The position numbers were made by a program, and so were the translations under genes. 64,000 nucleotides of DNA from Drosophila miranda (lineage: Eukaryota; Arthropoda; Insecta; Diptera; Drosophilidae), in NCBI RefSeq assembly GCF_003369915.1, contig NW_022881614.1, forward strand, positions 4,485,001-4,549,000, in the 5' to 3' direction. Positions within the stretch are counted from its first letter, which is position 1, and every line of letters begins with the position of its first letter. Positions 9,831 through 20,061 of the stretch are shown piece by piece. The notes under the pieces are model-generated. The model worked only from the letters and a program-made list of their open reading frames with translations. It was not told where the DNA came from and did no database searches.

Positions 9831-10819
9831 TTAATAAGGAATGGCCTGAGCTATTTCATCGCGTATAGATGATCCATTATTTTCAGTGTCGTCGAATTCA
9901 TTTTCAGTGTCTAAAGGGTCGTCAAATCGAACATCCTCCTCGATTAAGACATTACGTCTTCTACAAATATTGTGCAGGGCACAGCATACATTTATAATTT
10001 GGCAACAAAATATTGGTGGGTAATTTAAAGTGCGTTGCAAGCAACGGAAACGGCTTTTAAGGACTCCAATGGTGCGTTCTATAATATTTCGTGCTCCAGT
10101 ATGCTTTATGTTGAATCTGTGCTGATAGGTGGCTATCTCCGCGCTCCTATAAGGAGTCAGAACAAAACTCTCTAGAGCGTAGCCCGAATCAGCCAAAACA
10201 AACCCATTAATGGTCGTGGATAAATATTCCCTAGCAGGGGAGTGATTCCAAATGAAGGAGTCATGGCAGGAACCAGGGTGCGTGGCATCAATAGCAATTA
10301 TCTCCATGTTGTAGTTACACACCACCATGGCATTCATGCTATAAAATCCTTTCCTATTATAGAACACGGAGTGGTTTTGTACAGGCTTTAGTATTCTGAT
10401 GTGAGTTCCATCCACACAGGCACCAATTCGAGGCAATTTAAAGTTTCGATAGAAATATTCATATGATTGTTGCAATTGATGATTATTCATCTGCAACGAA
10501 ATGAACTCAACACATAACAGCCTGTCCATCAACGGAATAAGTTTGTGAAGAATCTTTCCAAATGTACTGCGTCCAATGTTTATATGGTGGTCTTTGGCAA
10601 CTGCCCACTGGTAGCAGCCAGTGGCGAGATATCGCATTACTGAAGCCAATTGCGTAGAGGGAGATAACTTCCTGGTAACACCTAAATGGGGTTGAACTTT
10701 CTCCAAAATCATTTTGAAAGTTTTTTTGTCGATCCGAAATGACTTCACAAATCTGAAAGCTTTACCATTAGCAATTTAATTTTCAATACGCATGCTGTTA
10801 CTCACAGTTCGTCAGACAT
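9831..10819 (-). CDS. PIF/Harbinger transposase (HARBI1-like, DDE)
   Basis: The transposase cuts and rejoins the element ends. The model has two exons: a 14-nt first exon (10819-10806, ATGTCTGACGAACT), a 53-nt intron (10805-10753, GTGAGT...TTTCAG), and a main exon 10752-9831. This gives 311 residues, the usual size for HARBI1-type proteins. The DDE acidic residues are visible in GACVDGTHI, LADSGYAL and NIIERTIGVLKSRF, each in its family context, and no stop or frame break is present. The frame without exon 1 has no ATG at its start, which supports the spliced start. The product may be active in principle, but its Myb partner in this copy is broken. Confidence 0.88.
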
Positions 10820-11261
10820 GATAAATACACAAGTGTTGCATCTAAGATGTCTAGATCTTCTTAGATCACGTAATTTCTGCAATCGTTTTGCTTCAAAACA
10901 AGCAATTGAAAAAATAAAAGGCATTTTAATCACGCTGTATTTTTACAAAGCAGCCAGGTCAGCTGTTTTTGTTTGCCAGAAACGATGAAAAAAGAAACAT
11001 ATCGATAAAAAAAATATGTGAAAACTGGAGCACCTTAAAACGAAAACGAAACGTTTTGGCTGAAAACGTAATCCGCAAAAGTAAATGAAAAACGGAGCCT
11101 GCCTGATTAAGATCTGGCACGTGGAAGTTCATGCTAATAAGCTTTTGTCAGAGAGCAGTCGAAACTTCATGTCCAATGTAATAAAACATGTAGAATGTAA
11201 ATTTGACGATACGATCAACAGTCGAGGCATGTAACGTAATTTTACTTTCTTTAGAAGAAAA

Positions 11262-11307
11262 ACGAGGGGGAACGTTGTGAGTTGCTGCGGACGCCGCAAT
11301 TCTACAT
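11262..11307 (+). mobile_element. Left piece of a DINE-1 copy split by the LTR element
   Basis: ACGAGGGGGAACGTTGTGAG followed by the GC hairpin is the standard DINE-1 left end. It stops at 11307, where the LTR element begins, and resumes at 29824 with TTATACCCGATAC. The last four bases, ACAT (11304-11307), are repeated at 29820-29823. Confidence 0.85.
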
Positions 11308-11834
11308 TGTAGCGGGCCTGAAGCGATGTAGAAGAAGTCGATAGGTTTGGCGGGAAGGATTAATCGGTTGAGATTTGAAAGAAAAATTGAAAGTCAAGAC
11401 CATGATATCGATCTCGGGGCCAGGGATACATGCTGCCACCCTTTGACAGGCACAGGGTTACTTTGACCTGTTAACAGGCGCAGGGCTACTTTGACCTGTT
11501 AACGCGCAGAGATGCTTTGGACATCTGACAGGCCATGTCAAATTCCTTTTCCGTTTAAAGATCTCGTCGAGAACGGTTGTGCGCGCAAACGAATCTTTTG
11601 TAAGAAGTGCCATCATAGGAAAATTCCCTTGTGAAACAACTCGACACGGTACGGAAAAGACATACCTTTCGGTTGATCGCGATATTTTGGCTCACGCACC
11701 CGCTGATTCCCTTGCTCGTACAAGTGGAGTGGCGGGGCACGGGAGTCTCGCGACAGATCCCGCTCGGAAGAAAGACGACACAGCTCCAAAGACCGGACGG
11801 TCTTTCGCTTGTTGCGTGGGGCAGCGACCCACGC

Positions 11835-11860
11835 TATTTAAACGCACCCCATCGTCCAGT
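11835..11860 (+). promoter_or_regulatory. Putative LTR promoter (TATA box and initiator)
   Basis: TATTTAAA (11835-11842) is followed after about 15 bp by GTCCAGTC, which resembles a fly initiator. The block is kept in LTR 2 (18036) and LTR 3 (25287). By position it would start transcription upstream of the AATAAA at 12308. Confidence 0.4.
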
Positions 11861-12307
11861 CGCCGGCTAAGTAAGCCGCAGAGCGCAGTCAGCCGGGGGC
11901 TGGAATAAGCAAACGCCTTCCCGCTTGGGACCCTTCGCCTGCGAGGAGCACCCTAGACAGGGTTAAACAGCAGCGCGCGTGAAGAAGAAGCAGGAGCAAA
12001 TCAGGGATGCTGCAGTGCTAAAGCCACCTGCGGCCTTCGTTTTCTTGGTTGCCGAACGCCGACCATGCTACAGTGATAAAGCCACCTGCGGCCATCGTCT
12101 TCCGGTTGCCCAATCGTCGGCCAAACAGAGGCAGAATTCTCCGCCTTCGGCTGTCCTCTTCGCCCCGACTCTGTCCAGGATTCCTCTTCCAGCAGCTTCA
12201 GGGAGCACAGTTCACCAAATCATAGGGTTCAGCGGATGCTAGCCTCGTCTATTACCATCCTAATGTTTAAAGTATAAAAATCTCACAAAATTTGTATATT
12301 CATGAAG

Positions 12308-12313
12308 AATAAA
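12308..12313 (+). terminator. LTR polyadenylation signal AATAAA
   Basis: AATAAA in LTR 1, repeated at 18508-18513 in LTR 2. The equivalent part of LTR 3 is deleted. It is about 470 bp downstream of the TATA-like box, consistent with a long R region. Confidence 0.4.
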
Positions 12314-13731
12314 TATCAGCCAACCTCATTAACGTTCAAGTTCCCACTGGGAGTTCGGGAAATGTGTTCAGAATTTTCAGTTATAAGTATTGTTAAGACA
12401 TCGCTAGTTTAATTCCTTTTCGTTACACATTCGTTAAACTCATATCATGCTTAAGCTATCTTTATAAATATTCACAAGCAATTGTTGTCAGTAAGTTCGG
12501 ATTGAATTGTCAGGGAGAAAATTCCCCCAAAAGTTATGTGGCTCCACATACAAGGAGTAGGTCGAAGTTAGGAATTCTGAGTTGTAGCAAGAGAGAGAGA
12601 GTCTCCGTACTGTAAACCACCTCTCCGAATTAACGCTTGTTTTCAGCCACTCCGGAAGATCGATCTTTCGTCGTTGGAAAATGAACAGTGAGTGGGTAAG
12701 CATACCTTCCAAAAGTTGAAACCAACTGATCCTTGCCCAACCTCGCGAATTAGAAACCTCTGACCCCTGCCTATTGAGGCTGTGCCTTGAGTGATCTGAT
12801 CGTTGGCTAATTAGAGATGCCATCTGCATCCGGTCATCGACTGAACTCCGCATAGGAGATCACGTTGTGTCAGCCAGACCGCCTCTTTGATTTTCGACTC
12901 ATTCCGAAGTTAAAAGATTTAATGATTTTTCCACATTTGTGCGAAAAGCGAAAGTAACGAACTTAAAGTATTCAATGATTTTCCCATGTTATGCGAAAAG
13001 CGAAATTCATGAATTTAATTAGAATTTAACTCGAATTACAATCTTATATATATACTCATTACATTATCAAATATCCTCATATACCCAACCATTACGAATC
13101 ACCTATTTTAGTAGTTATTAAGATCATTTACTATGTTGCCATATCGGATTTAATTTTTGTTTTAAGGAAATAATGTTGAAGTTTAGATAAAAGAACAAAA
13201 TGGACTCAATGCTAGCTCGCGCGTTTTCGTAAAAGGGTCAAAAAGGGGTCATCGAAGAACGGCTATTCCGTGAGGATGAGCAAAGGCAGGGTGGGTCCAG
13301 ACTCCGCATAACATCTGCGGACATATACACCGATGTCACTCCGTTTTCCTTGGTTCTCACTTCCCTTTCCTCTTTATCCTTCTTTCCTTTCGAGAGTCTC
13401 TTTATCCACGGTCGCTGGAGAAAATCTTCGGTTGATTTTTCTGAAGAAGCATTAGAGGTAGCCATCGAAAGCTGGAAAACCGACAAACCGTTGTTGAACA
13501 GTTGTCTGTCCGCTTCGGTGTGACCTGCTGACGGGTACATCGTTCGTTTTGAGGAATAAGTCTGGAGATTCCTGACTGCCCACGACCAAGCGATTTACTT
13601 GAGAGTAGTAACTCTAATCTTTTTCCGTGGTGAGGGAGATATCGGTTGTATGATTATGAGGTATTCCGATCGGTTTGCGAGCACGTGTTCCATCTTCCCT
13701 GTATGACCACCCATATAAAGACTAGCAATGT

Positions 13732-15018
13732 TTGCCCGGTAGTAAAGGCAGGTGTAGAACTGTAAGCGGGGCGGTGCCTAAGGTAGTAGCGCAAAATACT
13801 CGCGCTCAGTCTAAGGAACGTGCAAAAGGGGGAGAAGAAGCGAGTTCTTCTAAAAATATAGATCTGGTGGCAATGGAGCAGAGATTGCTCACTTCAGTAA
13901 GCAAACGAATGGCAGAACTGATTCAAAGCTCGGTAGTTGATTCAATGCAACAGTTAACCCGAATCTCAAGTCAGTCCACTATCACCGCAGCTTTAGACCG
14001 TTCTTCAACGCCGTTATCCGAGCAGTTGCAAGCAACCAAATATGGTGAGGGAACTAGTCCTGGCCATAGACTAGAACCCCAAAGCATAGCTCATCCGTCA
14101 CCATTGAGAAGCGGTTTTTCTGATTTATCCCAGAGACCGGACAGAGTAGTCCATATACTTAATTGCTGGAAAATTAAGTTCTCGGGAGTCGGAGTATCGA
14201 TAGATAACTTCATATATAGAGTAGAGGCATTGACCCATCAAACTTTGGAAGGAAATTTTTCCGTGCTTTGCCGGAATGTGAGTGTTTTGTTTGAAGGCAA
14301 AGCTAACGAGTTCTACTGGCGACATCACAAGGCCGTAGTTGAAGTTCAATGGAATACTTTATGTGCTGCCTTACGACTTCAGTTTCGCCAAGAAAAGGAT
14401 GACGTTGACATCGAAGAGCTGATCCGAAACCGAAAGCAGAGGGCAAGCGAGACTTTCGATAGTTTTTACGATAGCATCTCTAACTTGACCGATCAGTTGG
14501 AAGTACCCTGGACCATTCGGAAGTTGGTTCGTGTATTAAAGAACAACCTGCGTCCGGAAATTCGCCATGAGCTGTTGAATGTCGATTTAAAAAGTGTACA
14601 GGAGCTCAGGGAAGTGTGCCGCAGGCGGGAGATGTTTTTAGAAGACGTCAAAAGTAAGCATGGGTATACCAAAGCTGTTCCATTTCGACGTGAAGTATCA
14701 GAACTACTGCTAGATCGGGAGCTACGAGAAGACTCAGACACCGAGAGGGAGTCTGCTGGAACTGTCATCAGACCGGTCACAGATATCAAGATTGCGTTTC
14801 AGAACGAAAAGTTTTTTGTTACGGCTGTGGAGCCGCGAACACTTATAAACCAAGTTGCGAAAAGTGTACAAAAAACTCCAAGTCCAGCACGCCGAAGTCG
14901 CAGTACAAACTGGAGACTTCGAGTGTGCTTCGCCATCAAGGCACAAACACCGATTAACTTCGGAGCCAACAACAGTGACATCACTGATTACACCGGACTT
15001 TCAAAAAAGCAACAATGA
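13732..15018 (+). pseudogene. Gag of internal copy 1 (truncated)
   Basis: Matches Gag of copy 2 but is damaged. About 290 bp covering the leader and the first half of the RING finger is deleted at about 13660. A 1-nt loss at about 13741 puts what remains of the RING out of frame. A 25-bp deletion near 14752 removes the start of the zinc-knuckle region and shifts the frame, so the knuckles are not encoded in this frame. The capsid-like middle (DNFIYRVEALTHQTLEGNFS, WRHHKAVVEVQWNTLCAALR) is intact. Confidence 0.8.
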
Positions 15019-15538
15019 TTTAGCGTTGGATTGCAAACTCGGATCAAAAAAAATTTTAACTGGCTGTGAATTACCAGAGACCGTAGGGAAGAATAAATCT
15101 CGGGGAAAGAAGCGCATGATTCGATTCTGGCAAGAAGTAAAGAAGAGTAAATCAGGTGTGGCGTATCTAAGCGCTCTCTCTGAAATGGCTAGAGATCCTC
15201 GTCCGTTTTTACCGATTCAACTGTTAGACCGCACAGTATACGGTTTGCTGGATTCAGAAGCGTCCATCAGCTGTATAGGAGGTAACTTAGCGAGCGAAGT
15301 GATGTGCGGAAACGTACCTTACAAGAGAATCATGGAAAATGCTAAAACCGCTGATGGAAGAGCACAACGGATAGCAGGGAAAATGAGGATAGACATCGAA
15401 TACGGAGGTGATAAAAAGTCACTAGATATTTATTTGATTCCTTCATTGAAACATGACCTATATCTCGGAATCGATTTCTGGAATTTATACGATTTACTGC
15501 CTAGTAGGTTGCGGGTATCAGAAATAGAGGCTTCGTGA
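14855..15538 (+). pseudogene. Protease region of internal copy 1
   Basis: This is the start of the pol frame, entered by a -1 shift at the AAAAAAC heptamer (14870-14876). The frame stays open through the aspartic protease, but the catalytic Asp-Ser-Gly motif reads DSEAS here (DSGAS in copy 2), which should abolish activity. A TGA at 15536-15538 ends it before RT. A 2-nt loss at about 15583 breaks the frame again. Confidence 0.8.
14870..14876 (+). promoter_or_regulatory. -1 frameshift heptamer, copy 1
   Basis: AAAAAAC, the counterpart of 21399-21405 in copy 2. It is conserved although the gag frame upstream is broken. Confidence 0.55.
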
Positions 15539-15659
15539 ACGAAGGATAGTGAGGAACAACATTCGTTAACCAGAACCCAAAAGGTCAAGGTCCAAGGTCA
15601 TAGACGCTTATCCCTCGTTCGCTGTAAATGGCTTAGGTAAAACGAACTTAATCACACAC

Positions 15660-16706
15660 GTGATCGACGTAGGAAATGCCAAGCCAGTAAAACAAAGACA
15701 TTTTCCTGTTTCGCCAGCCGTTGAAAAGGCCATGTATACCGAAATAGACCGGATGTTACAGTTAGGTGTGATTGAGGAATCGAACAGTCCGTGGTCCTCA
15801 CCGATAGTAATGGTTACTATGCCCGGAAAGGTTCGGATCTGCTTAGATTGTCGAAAGGTAAACGGTTTCGCAGAAAAGGACGCGTATCCTTTGCCTCAGA
15901 TTAGTGGCATTCTTAGCCGACTGCCGAAACCAGAATACATCACGAGTCTCGATTTGAAGGACGCCTACTGGCAAGTACCGTTACAGCTCAAGTCTCGTGA
16001 TAAGACCGCGTTTACGGTTCCGGGTAGGCCTCTGTACCAATTCAAGGTAATGCCGTTTGGATTGTGTAATGCCACCAGCACCATGTCTCGCTTAATGGAT
16101 AAAGTAGTTCCAGCCCGGTTGCGGAACGAAGTATTCGTTTATTTAGACGATTTATTAGTTGTTTCCTCGAATTTTGAAAAGCACCTAGAGGTTTTGTCAG
16201 AGATATCTAGGCATCTGAAACAAGCACGATTGACGATCAATATTGCTAAAAGTCATTTCTGCATGCGACGAGTGCGTTACCTAGGTCATGTCATAGGAGA
16301 TGGGGGTATCCGGACAGACCCCGAGAAGATCAAGGCGATCACCAGTTATCCCTTACCCAAAACTCTAAAGGGACTGAGAAGTTTTATGGGTTTATGCGGA
16401 TGGTATCGTAAATTCGTACCAAATTTCGCTTCGCTCTCTGCTCCATTAACGGACGTCATGACCACCAAACGGAAATTCGCTTTGACGGATGAAGCGGTAA
16501 AAGCTTTTGACGCCTTGAAGCAATGTCTCTGTGAAGCCCCGGTACTGAGATGTACAGATTTTACAAAACCTTTCTACATTCATTGCGACGCCAGCAAAAC
16601 GGGAGTGGGAGGAGTATTAGTACAGTTGTCCAAAGAGGGAGACGAATGCCCTATTGCCTTCGTTTCAAAGAAGTTGAACAGAGCGCAACGTAATACGTCT
16701 TCCTGA
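15660..16706 (+). pseudogene. Reverse transcriptase and partial RNase H of internal copy 1
   Basis: Contains the Ty3/gypsy RT motifs (TSLDLKDAYWQVPL, FKVMPFGLCNATSTM, catalytic VYLDDLLV) and the start of RNase H (FYIHCDASKTGVGG). A deletion of about 780 bp, relative to copy 2, begins at about 16695. It removes the end of RNase H and the zinc-binding part of integrase. Confidence 0.85.
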
Positions 16707-16732
16707 AGCCCGTCAAGAAAATAAGCGCTGAC

Positions 16733-17455
16733 GTGGTGGTTAAGTATCTCGAAACTGAATTATTCATGACGTTTGGTGTTCCCGAAACAATCGTATCTGA
16801 TAATGGATCCCAGTTCCGATCCGAATCGTTTCGTAAGATTTTAAGTCGGTTTGAAATAACACACACTTTAACGGCCGTGCATTCACCGCAAGCGAACGCC
16901 TCTGAGCGTGTGAACCGGTCAGTGATTAGCGGGATCAGGGCGTACCTACGAACCGATCAAAAGGATTGGGACGAGCACCTAAGTCGCATTTCATGTGCGC
17001 TAAGATCCGCGTCTCATGCTAGTATAGGGACTACCCCGTACTACATGGTGTTTGTTTGGCCAGCATATGGTCACGGCCGGTTCGACATATTCGCTACTCA
17101 GGAAATTAAAGTTACTAGACGATCGATCCTTGGTATTCATCTACTCTTGGTATTCATCAGACCCGACTCGCTCGAAATCATACGCAAGGGCGCCTGTGAA
17201 CAAATGCAGAAGATGCACGATCAAAACGAGAAGCGATACAACCTGCGCTCAAGACAAGTAGACTTCGCCGTAGGTCAGGAAGTGTTCCGGAGGAACTTCA
17301 AGCAAAGCTGCTTCCAAACAGGGTACAGTGCCAAATTCGGACAAGCGTTTGTGAAGGCTCGAGTTCGAAGAAAGCTTGGCGGTGCGTATTATGAATTGGA
17401 AGACTTGCAAGGACGATCTTTGGGTAACTACCACGCAAAGGACGTACGACAATGA
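16733..17455 (+). pseudogene. Integrase fragment of internal copy 1
   Basis: Retains part of the D,D-35-E core (IVSDNGSQFRSESF, HSPQANASERVNRS) and the C-terminal domain (VGQEVFRRNFKQS, GGAYYELEDLQGRSLG). The first catalytic Asp region is lost in the upstream deletion. A small insertion at about 17053 and a local duplication of TTGGTATTCATC at about 17130-17160 disturb the middle. It ends at the same stop as copy 2. Confidence 0.85.
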
Positions 17456-17525
17456 TAAGTCGCTTCATGCGGTATCAGCCTAGGAGATGTAACCACCACT
17501 AGTCTGATCTGGTGGGGGGGGGCTT

Positions 17526-19608
17526 TGTAGCGGGCCTGAAGCGACGTAGAAGAAGTCGATAGGTTTGGCGGGAAGGATTAATCGGTTGAGATTTGAAAGA
17601 AAAATTGAAAGTCAAGACCATGATATCGATCTCGGGCCAGGGATACATGCTGCCACCCTTTGACAGGCACAGGGTTACTTTGACCTGTTAACAGGCGCAG
17701 GGTTACTTTGACCTGTTAACGCGCAGAGAGGCTTTGGACATCTGACAGGCCATGTCAAATTCCTTTTCCGTTTAAAGATCTCGTCGAGAACGGTTGTGCG
17801 CGCAAACGAATCTTTTGTAAGAAGTGCCATCATAGGAAAATTCCCTTGTGAAACAACTCGACACGGTACGGAAAAGACATACCTTTCGGTTGATCGCGAT
17901 ATTTTGATTCCCTTGCTCGTACAAGTGGAGTGGCGGGGCACGGGAGTCTCGCGACAGATACCGCTCGGAAGAAAGACGACACAGCTCCAAAGACCGGACG
18001 GTCTTTCGCTTGTTGCGTGGGGCAGCGACCCACGCTATTTAAACGCACCCCATCGTCCAGTCGCCGGCTAAGTAAGCCGCAGAGCGCAGTCAGCCGGGGG
18101 CTGGAATAAGCAAACGCCTTCCCGCTTGGGACCCTTCGCCTGCGAGGAGCACCCTAGACAGGGTTAAACAGCAGCGCGCGTGAAGAAGAAGCAGGAGCAA
18201 ATCAGGGATGCTGCAGTGCTAAAGCCACCTGCGGCCTTCGTTTTCTTGGTTGCCGAACGCCGACCATGCTGCAGTGCTAAAGACCTGCGGCCATCGTCTT
18301 CCTGGTTGCCCAATCGTCGGCCAAACAGAGGCAGAATTCTCCGCCTTCGGCTGTCCTCTTCGCCCCGACTCTGTCCAGGATTCCTCTTCCAGCAGCTTCA
18401 GGGAGCACAGTTCACCAAATCATAGGGTTCAGCGGATGCTAGCCTCGTCTATTACCATCCTAATGTTTAAAGTATAAAAATCTCACAAAATTTGTATATT
18501 CATGAAGAATAAATATCAGCCAACCTCATTAACGTTCAAGTTCCCACTGGGAGTTCGGGAAATGTGTTCAGAATTTTCAGTTATAAGTATTGTTAAGACA
18601 TCGCTAGTTTAATTCCTTTTCGTTACACATTCGTTAAACTCATATCATGCTTAAGCTATCTTTATAAATATTCACAAGCTATTGTTGTCAGTAAGTTCGG
18701 ATTGAATTGTCAGGGAGAAAATTCCCCCAAAAGTTATGTGGCTCCACATACAAGGAGTAGGTCGAAGTTAGGAATTCTGAGTTGTAGCAAGAGATAGAGT
18801 CTCCGTACTGTAAGCAACCTCTCCTAATTAACGCTTGTTTTCAGCCACTCCGGAAGATCGATCTTTCGTCGTTGGAAAATGAACAGTGAGTGGGTAAGCA
18901 TACCTTCCAAAAGTTGAAATATACGTAGTTTTGAAAACCAACTGATCCTTGCCCAACCTCGCGAATTAGAAACCTCTGACCCCTGCCTATTGAGGCTGTG
19001 CCTTGAGTGATCTGATCGTTGGCTAATTAGAGATGCCATCTGCATCCGGTCAACGACTGAACTCCGCATAGGAGATCACGTTGTGTCAGCCAGACCGCCT
19101 CTTTGATTTTCGACTCATTCCGAAGTTAAAAGATTTAATGATTTTTCCACATTTGTGCGAAAAGCGAAAGTAACGAACTTAAAGTATTCAATGATTTTCC
19201 CATGTTATGCGAAAAGCGAAATTCATGAATTTAATTAGAATTTAACTCGAATTACAGTCTTATATATATACTCATTACATTATCAAATATCCTCATATAC
19301 CCAACCATTACGAATCACCTATTTTAGTAGTTATTAAGATCATTTACTATGTTGCCATATCGGATTTAATTTTTGTTTTAAGGAAATAATGTTGAAGTTT
19401 AGATAAAAGAACAAAATGGACTCAATGCTAGCTCGCGCGTTTTCGTAAAAGGGTCAAAAAGGGGTCGTCGGTGAACGGCTATTCCGTGAGGATGACCAAA
19501 GGCAGGGTGGGTCCAGACTCCGCATAACATCTGCGGACATATACACCGATGTCACTCCGTTTTCCTTGGTTCTCACTTCCCTTTCCTCTTTATCCTTATT
19601 TCCTTTCG
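17526..19608 (+). repeat. LTR 2 (central LTR)
   Basis: Near-identical to LTR 1, preceded by the polypurine tract GGTGGGGGGGGGCTT. It serves both as 3' LTR of internal copy 1 and 5' LTR of copy 2. Like LTR 1 it lacks the 255-bp end seen in LTR 3. It has a 14-bp segment (ATACGTAGTTTTGA at about 18920) missing from LTR 1 but present in LTR 3. Confidence 0.7.
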
Positions 19609-20061
19609 AGAGTCTCTTTATCCACGGTCGCTGGAGAAAATCTTCGGTTGATTTTTCTGAAGAAGCATTAGAGGTAGCCATCGAAAGCTGTAAAACCGAC
19701 AAACCGTTGTTGAACAGTTGTCTGTCCGCTTCGGTGTGACCTGCTGACGGGTACATCGTTCGTTTTGAGGAATAAGTCTGGAGATTCCTGACTGCCCACG
19801 ACCAAGCGATTTACTTGAGAGTAGTAACTCTAATCTTTTTCCGTGGTGAGGGAGATATCGGTTGTATGATTAGGACCTTACGATTCGCTGCGTAGCTGCA
19901 TTGAGTTCAAGCTAGTCCAAGTTAGTTAAAGTTAGTTCAAGTGAGTTCAAGTTAGTCAATTGAGTTCATCATTGGCATTAAAGTTATTATCGGAATTGTA
20001 GGTGAATAAAACAAAGTTAGGAAGAATTATAGGCACGACTTTGAGTATAGTATTTCTGGCC

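Larger units (their letters stand above)
8441..11101. mobile_element. PIF/Harbinger DNA transposon
   Basis: A 2661-bp element with 16-bp perfect terminal inverted repeats (CAGGCTCCGTTTTTCA at 8441-8456 and its complement at 11086-11101). It carries the two genes that define the superfamily, a DDE transposase on the minus strand and a Myb/SANT-like protein on the plus strand, in convergent orientation. A perfect 3-bp target duplication is not evident outside the repeats. Confidence 0.9.
11308..13392 (+). repeat. LTR 1 (5' LTR), right limit uncertain
   Basis: Homology with LTR 3 runs from TGTAGCGGG to 13392. LTR 3 then continues 255 bp to its TACA end, whereas this copy goes directly into leader sequence. 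It contains tandem TTTGACCTGTTAAC repeats (about 11470-11505), a TATTTAAA box at 11835, an AATAAA at 12308 and two imperfect ~60-bp direct repeats (about 12008-12125). Either the LTR is about 2.3 kb and this copy lacks its end, or the true LTR end lies nearer the poly(A) signal. Confidence 0.7.

Noticed and set aside
8438..11104. 3-bp target duplication of the Harbinger element
   Set aside because: Flanking triplets do not match for any reasonable end position, so I do not claim one.
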